Source: Azospirillum ramasamyi (lineage in GTDB: Bacteria > Pseudomonadota > Alphaproteobacteria > Azospirillales > Azospirillaceae). From it: a stretch of 64,000 nt of DNA. A program made the position numbers and the translations under genes. This document shows positions 56,865-64,000 of this stretch, piece by piece; the first letter of the stretch is position 1, and each line of letters starts with the position of its first letter. The stretch lies in assembly GCF_003233655.1 (NCBI RefSeq), contig NZ_CP029829.1:816978-880977 (forward strand). The letters are read 5' to 3'. The notes under the pieces were generated by a model. That model did no database searches and was not told the DNA's origin. It saw only the letters and a program-made list of their open reading frames with translations.

Positions 56865-57843
56865 ATGTGGCGGGCGCCGGATCGCGTCGGAAGCGTGACC
56901 GGTAGGTCGCCGGACTGATCCCCAGACGCCGGCGGAAATGATGCCGCAAGGTGGCGGCGGAGCCGAAGCCGGCAAGCGTCGCAACCTCTTCCACCGGCAA
57001 GGTTCCGCGTTCCAGCAGATCACGGGCGCGGTTCAGCCGCTCCGTCGCCAGCCATTCGCCGGGCGTGGTGCCGGTCAGTGCCTGGAAGCGGCGCAGGAAG
57101 GTGCGCAGGCTCATGCCGGCGCGTGAGGCCATGCTCGGCAGGCTGTGGTCCTCCGCCAGGGTTTCCCGCAGATGGTCGAGCAGCGGTCCCAGGCGGGCGC
57201 CTTCACAGGCGATGGGCACCGGTGCCTCGATGAACTGGGCCTGCCCGCTCTCGCGGTGCGGCTGGACCACCAGGCGGCGGGCGACGCTGTTGGCGGCCTC
57301 GGGTCCGAAGTCGCGGCGCACCAGATGAAGGCAAAGGTCGATGCCGGCCGCGCTGCCGGCAGAGGTCAGGATGTTGCCCTCGTCCACATAGAGAACGTCG
57401 GGCACCACGCGGATGTCGGGATAAAGCTCCCCGAGGGTTGCGGCATAGCGCCAGTGGGTGGTCGCGCGGCGGCCCTTCAACAGATCGGCGGCGGCCAGCA
57501 CGAAGGCGCCGGAGCAGATCGAGAGGATGCGCGCTCCCCGGCCATCGGCCCGGCGCAGCGCCTCCGTCAGTCGGACAGGCACCGGTTCCCGAGCGCCGCG
57601 CCAGCCGGGAATGACGATGACGTCGGCTTGGTCGAGCAGGTCGAGCCCGCCATCGGCCTCGATGCGGATGCCGCCCATCGCCCGCAACGGGCCGGGATCG
57701 AGCGCGGCGACGGCGAAGCGATACCAATTGGGGCCAAGCTCAGGGCGTGGAAGACCGAACACCTCGACGGCCACGCCGAACTCGAAGGTACACAGGCCGT
57801 CATAAGCGAGCGCGACGGCAAGCGGTGGCATGGCAATTGGCAT
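56863..57843 (-). CDS. GlxA-family (DJ-1/PfpI plus AraC) transcriptional regulator
   Basis: 326 aa. N-terminal DJ-1/PfpI-like glutamine-amidotransferase-type domain (about 5-180) with the elbow cysteine in ICSGAFVLAAADL; C-terminal AraC/XylS double helix-turn-helix (about 225-320: MASRAGMSLRTFLRRFQALT, VEEVATLAGFGSAATLRHHF). Such proteins are normally activators; in this family the N-domain probably binds a small ligand. It is divergent from a rhodanese gene, a frequent neighbour, which is its most likely target. Confidence 0.93.
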   Translation of the reverse strand: MPIAMPPLAVALAYDGLCTFEFGVAVEVFGLPRPELGPNWYRFAVAALDPGPLRAMGGIRIEADGGLDLLDQADVIVIPGWRGAREPVPVRLTEALRRADGRGARILSICSGAFVLAAADLLKGRRATTHWRYAATLGELYPDIRVVPDVLYVDEGNILTSAGSAAGIDLCLHLVRRDFGPEAANSVARRLVVQPHRESGQAQFIEAPVPIACEGARLGPLLDHLRETLAEDHSLPSMASRAGMSLRTFLRRFQALTGTTPGEWLATERLNRARDLLERGTLPVEEVATLAGFGSAATLRHHFRRRLGISPATYRSRFRRDPAPAT

Positions 57844-57930
57844 GATCTGAACGATAGCTGGCAGTCACGCCACTTTCCAGCGGATGCGGCGATTGGAATG
57901 ATGCCCGCGAAGCCCGATCAGGAGAGCATC

Positions 57931-58329
57931 ATGGCCAGTCTCGTCACCGAAATTCCAGCCGCATCACCGGCGGATGCCGCCGCCCATTTCGCCCGCAAGC
58001 TGTCGTTGGAGACCGATTGCTGGGATGTGCATGAGTCGCTGAAATCCGGCGGTCCCGATTTCGTGCTGCTCGATGTGCGTGGACCGGCGGCTTTCGCCGA
58101 AGGGCATGTGCCGGGTGCACTGAACCTGCCGCATGGCAAAATCACGGAAAGGCGGATGACGGAATGGCCGGCGGGCACGCTGTTCGTCGTCTATTGCGCC
58201 GGCCCGCACTGCAACGGCGCGGATCGCGCGGCCTTGCGGCTGGCGCGGATCGGGCGGCCGGTCAAGCTGATGATCGGCGGCGTGACGGGATGGATCGACG
58301 AGGGATTCGTGCTCGAAAGCGGGAACTGA
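57931..58329 (+). CDS. Rhodanese-like sulfurtransferase
   Basis: Single-domain rhodanese of 132 aa. The active-site loop is CAGPHCNGADRA with the expected first cysteine after VVY. CDC25-like N-terminal blocks (FVLLDVRGPAAFAEGHVPGA) are present. Cytoplasmic, with no signal peptide. GGAG lies 6 nt before the ATG at 57931; in-frame ATGs near 57898-57901 are alternatives. Probably controlled by the divergent GlxA-type regulator. Confidence 0.9.
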   Translation: MASLVTEIPAASPADAAAHFARKLSLETDCWDVHESLKSGGPDFVLLDVRGPAAFAEGHVPGALNLPHGKITERRMTEWPAGTLFVVYCAGPHCNGADRAALRLARIGRPVKLMIGGVTGWIDEGFVLESGN

Positions 58330-58338
58330 GAGCCAGCC

Positions 58339-58542
58339 TCAGATGAAGACAATCCCGGCGATCAGGGCGGCGATCAGCAGATAGACGATCATCCGGCGCA
58401 GCCGCCAGCCAAGCGGTGCCCGGTTGTCGTTGGCCGGCGCGCGCAGACGCACGCGCCGGGCCGGAACGATGTACGCAGTCGGATCCTGGGCGGCTCCGTT
58501 GGAGCCGCCCATTCCGATATGGGCTGTGGGCCGGTTAGCCAC
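58339..58542 (-). CDS. Small C-terminally anchored membrane protein, 67 aa
   Basis: Not recognised. A hydrophilic, Arg/Ala/Asn-rich N-terminal part ([20 protein letters not shown]) is followed by one C-terminal transmembrane helix ([17 protein letters not shown]). It starts with a GTG (58542) that overlaps the gltA stop codon region, so it is probably translated by coupling to gltA. ATG 58512 is an alternative start. Function unknown. Confidence 0.6.
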   Translation of the reverse strand: MANRPTAHIGMGGSNGAAQDPTAYIVPARRVRLRAPANDNRAPLGWRLRRMIVYLLIAALIAGIVFI

Positions 58543-59848
58543 GCTTGTCCAGCGGCACGAACGGCCGCTTGGTGTCGCCGGTGTAGAGCTGACGCGGACG
58601 GCCGATCTTCTGCACCGGATCCTCGATCATCTCCTTCCACTGGCTGATCCAGCCGACGGTGCGGGCCAGCGCGAACAGCACGGTGAACATGCTGGTCGGG
58701 AAGCCCATCGCCTTCAGGATGATGCCCGAATAGAAATCGACGTTCGGATAGAGCTTCTTCTCGATGAAGTACTCGTCCGACAGGGCGATCTTCTCCAGCT
58801 CCATCGCGATGTCCAGCAGCGGCTCGTCCTTGATGCCGAGCTCGCCGAGAACCTCGTGGCAGGTCTGGCGCATGACCTGGGCGCGCGGGTCGTAGTTCTT
58901 GTAGACCCGGTGGCCGAAGCCCATCAGGCGGAAGTTGTCGTTCTTGTCCTTGGCGCGGCGGACGAACTCGGGGATGCGGTCGACCGAGCCGATCTCCTCC
59001 AGCATCTTCAGCACGGCTTCGTTCGCGCCGCCATGGGCCGGACCCCACAGAGAGGCGATGCCGGCGGCGATGCAGGCGAACGGGTTCGCGCCCGACGAAC
59101 CGGCCAGGCGGACCGTCGAGGTCGAGGCGTTCTGCTCGTGGTCGGCATGCAGGATGAAGATCTTGTCCATCGCCTTGGACAGGATCGGGTTGACCTTGAA
59201 CGGCTCGCAGGGCGTGCCGAAGGTCATGTAGAGGAAGTTCTCCGCGTAGGACAGGTCGTTGCGCGGATACATGAAGGGCTGGCCGGTCGAGTACTTGTAG
59301 GCCATCGCCGCGATCGTCGGCATCTTGGCGATCAGGCGGTGCGCGGCGATCTTGCGCTCCTGCGGATCGTTGATGTCCAGCGAGTCGTGATAGAAGGCCG
59401 ACAGGGCGCCGACGACGCCGCACATGATCGCCATCGGGTGGGCGTCACGGCGGAAGCCGCTGTAGAACTTGGTCAGCTGCTCGTGCACCATCGAATGGCG
59501 GCGCAGGATGTTCTCGAACTCCGTGCGCTCTGCCGCGGTCGGCAGGTGGTTGTTGAGCAGGAGGAAGCAGACTTCCGGGAAGGTGGAGTTCTCGGCCAGC
59601 TCATCGATGGCGTAGCCGCGGTGCAGCAGGACACCCTCGTCGCCGTCGATGTAGGTGATGCCCGACTCGCAGCTGCCCGTAGAGGTGAAGCCCGGATCGT
59701 AGGTGAAATAGCCGGTGGCGGCGTAGAGCTTGCGGATGTCGATCACGCTCGGCCCGACGCTGCCGTGCAGGACCGGCATCGTGACCTGCTTGCCCGTTTT
59801 ATTGTCGATGAGGGTAACGGTATCCTTGCCGTCCTCAGTCTGGGTCAT
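58535..59848 (-). CDS. gltA: Citrate synthase (type II)
   Basis: Condenses oxaloacetate and acetyl-CoA. 437 aa, the length of the NADH-sensitive hexameric type II enzymes. Catalytic regions: [36 protein letters not shown] loop ([15 protein letters not shown]), [14 protein letters not shown]. It has its own promoter after gltX. AAGGA lies upstream of the ATG. Confidence 0.97.
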   Translation of the reverse strand: MTQTEDGKDTVTLIDNKTGKQVTMPVLHGSVGPSVIDIRKLYAATGYFTYDPGFTSTGSCESGITYIDGDEGVLLHRGYAIDELAENSTFPEVCFLLLNNHLPTAAERTEFENILRRHSMVHEQLTKFYSGFRRDAHPMAIMCGVVGALSAFYHDSLDINDPQERKIAAHRLIAKMPTIAAMAYKYSTGQPFMYPRNDLSYAENFLYMTFGTPCEPFKVNPILSKAMDKIFILHADHEQNASTSTVRLAGSSGANPFACIAAGIASLWGPAHGGANEAVLKMLEEIGSVDRIPEFVRRAKDKNDNFRLMGFGHRVYKNYDPRAQVMRQTCHEVLGELGIKDEPLLDIAMELEKIALSDEYFIEKKLYPNVDFYSGIILKAMGFPTSMFTVLFALARTVGWISQWKEMIEDPVQKIGRPRQLYTGDTKRPFVPLDKRG

Positions 59849-59903
59849 CTCGGCACGTCCTTATCGTTGAGGGTCGGGCTTAACGCCCTTTTTTCGTCGG
59901 CGC

Positions 59904-59932
59904 AGCATAGTTCCAAGGCTGCCCGATGGCAA
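59904..59932 (-). promoter_or_regulatory. Sigma70-type promoter of gltA
   Basis: Minus strand: TTGCCA (59927-59932), 17-nt spacer, TATGCT (59904-59909). It predicts a leader of about 50 nt, which contains a short GGGC-GTTAA-GCCC hairpin. Confidence 0.65.
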
Positions 59933-59948
59933 CGCACGGAAATGACCA

Positions 59949-61355
59949 TTATGCTGCACCTGCTGCATCGCGGATGCGAGAAAGCGTTACTTCCCGGCCC
60001 AACAGTTCGGCTACCTCGAAGATCGGCGGCGACACCGTCGAACCGGTCAGAGCCGCGCGCAGCGGCTGCGCCACCTTGCCCAGCTTCTCGCCCCGCGCCT
60101 CGGCGAAGGCGCGCACCTGCGCCTCCAATGCCGCGGCGGTGAAATCCGGTTCCCCGTCAAAGGCCTCTGCCAGTTCCCTCAACAGGCCGCGGCCTTTTTC
60201 GTCCAGCAGCGCGGATGCTTTTTCGTCATAGCTGAGGGGCTGCGCTGCGACATAGAAGCGCGCGCTCTGGGCCAAGTCGACGACGGTGCGGGCCCGCTGC
60301 TTCAGGCCGTTCATCGCCCGCGTCAGAAGGTCGCGATCCGCATCGGTCAGGCTGCGGCCCAGCTCGGCCTCCAGCCGCGGGGCGATCAGCCCGACCAGCC
60401 GGGAGTCGTCGGCCAGACGCATATAATGGGCGTTCAGGTTTTCCAGCTTGGCGAAGTCGAAGCGCGAGGGCGAGCGGCCGATGCTCTCCAGGTTGAACCA
60501 CTCGATCGCCTGCTCGGTCGAGATGATCTCGTCGTCGCCGTGCGACCAGCCGAGCCGCAGCAGATAGTTGCGCAGTGCTTCCGGCAGATAGCCCATGTCG
60601 CGGTAGGCGTCGACGCCCAGCGCGCCGTGGCGCTTGGACAACTTGGCGCCGTCCGGCCCGTGGATCAGCGGGATATGGCCGAAGCGCGGCAGATCCCAGC
60701 CCATGGCGTTGAAGATCTGGATCTGCCGGAAGGTGTTGGTCAGATGGTCGTCGCCGCGGATGACGTGGGTCACGTTCATGTCGTGGTCGTCCACCACCAC
60801 TGCCAGCAGATAGGTCGGCGTGCCGTCGGCGCGCAGCAGGATCAGGTCGTCCAACTGGGCGTTCTGCACCGTCACCTCGCCCTGGACGAGGTCGTTTAGG
60901 ACCGTCTGGCCTTCCTGCGGCGCCTTCAGGCGGATGACGGGGGCGACGCCGGGAGGCGCGTCGGACTCGGGGCGGTCGCGCCAGCGGCCGTCATAGCGCA
61001 TCGGCAGCCCGGCGGCCTTCTGGGCGGCGCGCATCTGCTCCAGTTCTTCCGGGCTGCAATAGCAGCGATAGGCCTTGCCGGCGGCCAGCATCTGGTGCGC
61101 CACCTCGGCATGGCGGTCCTTGCGCTCGAACTGGCTGACCGCGTCGCCGTCCCAATCCAGGCCCAGCCACTTCAGCCCGTCCAGGATGGCGTCGACCGCC
61201 GCCTGGGTCGAGCGTTGCCGGTCGGTGTCTTCGATCCGCAGCAGGAACTTGCCGCCGGTGTTGCGGGCATACAGCCAGTTGAACAGGGCGGTGCGGCCAC
61301 CGCCGATGTGCAGAAAGCCGGTCGGCGACGGAGCGAAGCGGGTGACGACGGTCAT
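59949..61355 (-). CDS. gltX: Glutamyl-tRNA synthetase
   Basis: Class I synthetase of 468 aa. The HIGH signature appears as [19 protein letters not shown] and the KMSKS signature as [12 protein letters not shown]. The ATG at 61355 gives the standard [13 protein letters not shown] start. Many alphaproteobacteria have two copies, one charging tRNA-Gln for GatCAB; which type this is cannot be decided here. It is divergent from comEC. Confidence 0.96.
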   Translation of the reverse strand: MTVVTRFAPSPTGFLHIGGGRTALFNWLYARNTGGKFLLRIEDTDRQRSTQAAVDAILDGLKWLGLDWDGDAVSQFERKDRHAEVAHQMLAAGKAYRCYCSPEELEQMRAAQKAAGLPMRYDGRWRDRPESDAPPGVAPVIRLKAPQEGQTVLNDLVQGEVTVQNAQLDDLILLRADGTPTYLLAVVVDDHDMNVTHVIRGDDHLTNTFRQIQIFNAMGWDLPRFGHIPLIHGPDGAKLSKRHGALGVDAYRDMGYLPEALRNYLLRLGWSHGDDEIISTEQAIEWFNLESIGRSPSRFDFAKLENLNAHYMRLADDSRLVGLIAPRLEAELGRSLTDADRDLLTRAMNGLKQRARTVVDLAQSARFYVAAQPLSYDEKASALLDEKGRGLLRELAEAFDGEPDFTAAALEAQVRAFAEARGEKLGKVAQPLRAALTGSTVSPPIFEVAELLGREVTLSRIRDAAGAA

Positions 61356-61511
61356 CGGTCTCTCAATTTCCGGTTCGGCGCTGGTATGATGCGCCGGTGG
61401 TTCGACACCGAGGTTTAACACAGCCACCGGGTTGGGAGGCAATGCGATGCGCGCATGGACGGTCAATGAGGGGCACGCGGAAAGCATCCCTGCGCCGGAA
61501 AGCCCTCAGCG

Positions 61512-63665
61512 GTGACGGCCGCCGGCTGGTCCGGGGAGGAGTCGGAGGGGCCGGCCGGAGCCGGTGGGCGGTGGCGGGGCCTGCGGTTCCACATCGGGAG
61601 GCGACTCGCGGCCTTGGCCGAGGCGGAGGGGCAGCGCTGGGTCCTGTGGCTCCCCGTCGCCTTCGGGGCGGGTGTGTCGCTGTATTTCGGCCTGATGCGG
61701 GAACCGGACCGGTGGATCGGGCTTGCGGCTTGCGGGGTCTGTGCGGCGCTGCTTCTGGTCCTGCGCCGCCGCTTCGCGCTGTTCGGCGCGGTGATGGTGC
61801 TGCTGATGATGGCGGCGGGGTTCATGGTGGCGCAGGGGCACAGCGCGCGGGTGGAGGCGCCGGTGCTGACCCGCATGGTCACGGGCGCGGTCGTCACTGG
61901 CCGCGTGATGGCGGTGGAGCGGCGCCCGGGCGCCACCCGCATCACGGTGCGGGAACCGACGGTCAGCCGGCTGCCGCCTGAGCAGACCCCGGCCATGCTG
62001 CGCATCCGCCTGCCCGACCGCCATGCGGCGCCAGACCCGGGATCGGTGGTGCGCCTGCGCGCCACGCTGCTGCCGCCCCAGGCGCCGGCCGAACCGGGCG
62101 CTTTCGACTTCCAGCGGCGGGCCTGGTTCATGGGGCTGGGCGGCACCGGCTTCGCCACCGGTGCGGTGGAACTGGTCGAGGCACCGCCGGTCACGGGCTG
62201 GCAGGTGGTGGCGGTGGCCTTCGAGCGGGCGCGCGGCGCGATCGCCGAGCGGGTGGCCGCAACCATCGGCGATCCGGTGGAGGCGAGGGTCACCACGGCT
62301 TTGCTGAACGGGGAGCAGTTCGGCATCCCGGATGAGACGCTCGAGGATTTCCGCAACAGCGGGTTGGCGCATCTGCTGTCGATCTCCGGCCTGCATGTGG
62401 GCATTGCCGCCGGCATCCTGTTCTATGTGGTCAGGGCCTTGCTGGCGCTGGTGCCCTTCATAGCCTTGCGTTGGCCGATCAAGAAGATCGCGGCGCTGTT
62501 CGGCATCCTGTCGGCCTTGGCCTATACGTTGCTCGTCGGAGCGCCGCTGCCGACCGTGCGGTCGGTGCTGATGACCGGCATGGTCATGGGCGCGATCATG
62601 CTGGACCGCCACCCGCTGAGCATGCGGCTGGTCGCCTTCGCCGGTCTGGTCACCATCGCCATGGACCCGGAAGGGATGCTCGGCCCAAGTTTCCAGATGT
62701 CCTTCGCGGCGGTGGTGGCGCTGATCGCCGCCTTAGAGCGCGGCAGTCCGCGGCTGGCGGAATGGCGCAACGAGGCGGGATGGTTTCTGCGCAGCCTGCT
62801 CTATGTCGGCGGCATCCTGCTGACCAGCGTGGTGGCGACGCTGGCGACGCTGCCCTTCTCGCTTTTCCATTTTCAGCAGATCGCCTTCTATGGCGTGTTG
62901 TCCAACCTGATCGCCATTCCCATCACCTCCTTCTGGGTCATGCCGTGGAGCCTGATCGTCTACGCGCTGATGCCATTCGGGCTGGAGGCGCCGGCGCTGA
63001 TCGCGATGAACTGGGGCGACCGGGCGGTGATCTGGACCGCCGAGTTCTTCGGCCGGCTGCCCGGCGCCTCGCTGACCATGCCGGCGATGCCGATGGAGGG
63101 GTTCGCGGTGCTGGTGCTGGGCGGCATCTGGCTGTGCATCTGGACCCGGCGATGGCGTTGGCTGGGATTGCTGCCGATCCTGGCGGGGCTGGCCTCGCCG
63201 GCTTTGGTGACGCGGCCGGACGTGCTGGTCTCGGGGGACGGGGCCGTGATGGCGGTGCGGCTGGCGGACGGTCGCCTCAGCGCTTCGGGCAAGACCGGGG
63301 GCCGGGTCGTCGAAACCTGGCGGGAACGCGACGGCGAACGCGCGGCGGCGGATCCCTGGCCGGCGGCTGGAGGATGGAGCGAGGGTGGGCGGTCGTTGAA
63401 CTGCGATGCGCTCGGCTGCCTGTACCGGGGCGGGGGACGAACTGTCGCCCTGCCGCGGCTGCCGGATGCCCTGGACGAGGATTGCGGGGCGGCCGATGCG
63501 GTGGTGACTGCGGCGGTGGCGCGGAGGTGCCGGGCCGGCGTCGTTATCGACCGCTGGGCGCTGCGTCACGAGGGGGCGCATGCGCTGTGGCTGACGGAGG
63601 CGGGGGTGGAGGTGGAGACGGTGCGCGGGATCAGGGGAGACCGGCCCTGGACCGGGGGGAGGTGA
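61512..63665 (+). CDS. comEC: ComEC/Rec2-type DNA uptake channel protein
   Basis: Polytopic inner-membrane protein of 717 aa. N-terminal DUF4131-type region (about 45-225) and the ComEC/Rec2 competence domain (about 260-530) with the conserved SGLAHLLSISGLHVGI motif, many transmembrane helices. The C-terminal metallo-beta-lactamase domain found in Gram-positive ComEC is not seen: there is no HxHxDH motif, only about 120 unrecognised residues. Start GTG 61512 lacks a strong ribosome site. Its position beside lexA and gltX is conserved in alphaproteobacteria. A REP-like element follows. Confidence 0.92.
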   Translation: MTAAGWSGEESEGPAGAGGRWRGLRFHIGRRLAALAEAEGQRWVLWLPVAFGAGVSLYFGLMREPDRWIGLAACGVCAALLLVLRRRFALFGAVMVLLMMAAGFMVAQGHSARVEAPVLTRMVTGAVVTGRVMAVERRPGATRITVREPTVSRLPPEQTPAMLRIRLPDRHAAPDPGSVVRLRATLLPPQAPAEPGAFDFQRRAWFMGLGGTGFATGAVELVEAPPVTGWQVVAVAFERARGAIAERVAATIGDPVEARVTTALLNGEQFGIPDETLEDFRNSGLAHLLSISGLHVGIAAGILFYVVRALLALVPFIALRWPIKKIAALFGILSALAYTLLVGAPLPTVRSVLMTGMVMGAIMLDRHPLSMRLVAFAGLVTIAMDPEGMLGPSFQMSFAAVVALIAALERGSPRLAEWRNEAGWFLRSLLYVGGILLTSVVATLATLPFSLFHFQQIAFYGVLSNLIAIPITSFWVMPWSLIVYALMPFGLEAPALIAMNWGDRAVIWTAEFFGRLPGASLTMPAMPMEGFAVLVLGGIWLCIWTRRWRWLGLLPILAGLASPALVTRPDVLVSGDGAVMAVRLADGRLSASGKTGGRVVETWRERDGERAAADPWPAAGGWSEGGRSLNCDALGCLYRGGGRTVALPRLPDALDEDCGAADAVVTAAVARRCRAGVVIDRWALRHEGAHALWLTEAGVEVETVRGIRGDRPWTGGR

Positions 63666-63695
63666 GGGATGACCGAGGTTTTGCCGCCTCACCGA

Positions 63696-63730
63696 CCCTC
63701 TCCCGCGTGAGCGGGGGAGGGATAGGGAGG
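63696..63730. repeat. REP-like palindromic element, copy 3
   Basis: Hairpin CCCTCTCCCGC (63696-63706)-GTGA-GCGGGGGAGGG (63711-63721), one wobble pair, followed by ATAGGGAGG. It lies between the convergent ends of comEC and lexA, 30 nt after the comEC stop. Confidence 0.6.
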
Positions 63731-63742
63731 GACGACAGTGGC

Positions 63743-64000
63743 TCAGTACTTGCGGACCAGACCGACCAGCTTGCCCTGCACGCGGACGCGGTCGGCGCCG
63801 AAGATGCGGGTTTCATAGGCGGCGTTGGCGGGTTCCAGGGCGATGGTGTGGCCCTTGCGGCGCAGGCGCTTCAGCGTCACTTCGCCTTCATCGACCAGCG
63901 CCACGACGATGGTGCCGTTCTCCGCCGCGTCGCAACGCTGGATGATGACGGTATCGTGGTCGAGGATGCCGGCCTCCACCATCGAATCGCCCGAGACCTC
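63743..64000 (-). CDS. lexA: LexA SOS repressor, C-terminal part (runs off the window)
   Basis: Only the last 85 residues are visible. They form the self-cleavage (S24) domain: the catalytic Ser is in [15 protein letters not shown], the catalytic Lys in [14 protein letters not shown], and the end [11 protein letters not shown] is typical. LexA represses SOS genes and is cleaved when RecA is activated. The DNA-binding half and its own operator lie beyond 64000. Convergent with comEC. Confidence 0.95.
   Translation of the reverse strand, partial: EVSGDSMVEAGILDHDTVIIQRCDAAENGTIVVALVDEGEVTLKRLRRKGHTIALEPANAAYETRIFGADRVRVQGKLVGLVRKY

Noticed and set aside
59889..59903. GGGCTTAACGCCCTTTTTT as a plus-strand intrinsic terminator
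   Set aside because: No plus-strand gene feeds into it; it lies in the gltA leader on the minus strand and the stem is only 4 bp.

Overview
The window is a high-GC, densely packed bacterial chromosome segment. Gene order and content point to an alphaproteobacterium of the Rhodospirillales, most likely Azospirillum or a close relative. The supporting evidence is the run rpsB-tsf-pyrH-frr-uppS-cdsA-dxr-rseP-bamA-skp-fabZ-lpxA-lpxI-lpxB, the neighbouring gltA-gltX-comEC-lexA block, a ppiD-trpE operon, a GGAAC-N16-CGTT promoter of the alphaproteobacterial general-stress type, and FixL-like and chemotaxis sensory proteins. I cannot confirm the genus without a database comparison. I saw no tRNA, rRNA, CRISPR array, insertion sequence or prophage.

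Layout. 1-4.4 kb: an RND efflux pair (adaptor and permease). 4.5-8.7 kb, minus strand: a very small hydrophobic peptide gene with a structured leader, trpE, ppiD and a CsbD stress protein. 8.7-10.1 kb: small hypothetical genes and a YnfA-type membrane protein. 10.7-12.9 kb: a PAS/heme-PAS-GGDEF-EAL protein. 13-15.1 kb: ferric-iron binding protein and ATPase behind two Fur-like boxes; the probable permease of the same transporter lies at 20.2-21.8 kb. Between them are an MsbA-like exporter, two divergent glycine-zipper lipoprotein genes and a cation/proton antiporter. 21.9-30.5 kb: typA, then tamA-tamB. 30.5-38.7 kb: a ModE-like regulator paired with a Cds1-type cysteine desulfhydrase, a chemoreceptor, a DUF6065-like protein, gmk-yicC, a short-chain dehydrogenase and a degenerate EAL protein. 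39-42.4 kb: rnd and aspS, divergent. 42.4-56.8 kb: the translation, envelope and lipid A supercluster ending in gloA. 56.9-58.3 kb: a GlxA-type regulator divergent from a rhodanese. 58.3-64 kb: a small membrane protein, gltA, gltX, comEC and the 3' part of lexA, which runs off the right edge.

How the genes work together. The largest block links protein synthesis (S2, EF-Ts, RRF, UMP kinase) to envelope building: undecaprenyl-PP and CDP-diacylglycerol synthesis, MEP-pathway isoprenoids, regulated intramembrane proteolysis, outer-membrane protein insertion by BamA with a Skp-like chaperone, and lipid A synthesis. LpxD, often found between skp and fabZ, is absent here. TamA and TamB add a second outer-membrane assembly system. 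The accessory part is sensory and stress-related: an apparent oxygen-sensing c-di-GMP phosphodiesterase, a chemoreceptor, Fur-controlled iron uptake, and genes behind EcfG-type promoters.

The best candidates for something undescribed are the 24-residue hydrophobic peptide gene at 4540-4614 with its nested-hairpin leader, the heme-PAS/EAL protein, the cysteine desulfhydrase/ModE-like operon with a palindromic operator candidate, and the catalytically degenerate EAL protein. Most of the remainder is ordinary core genome.
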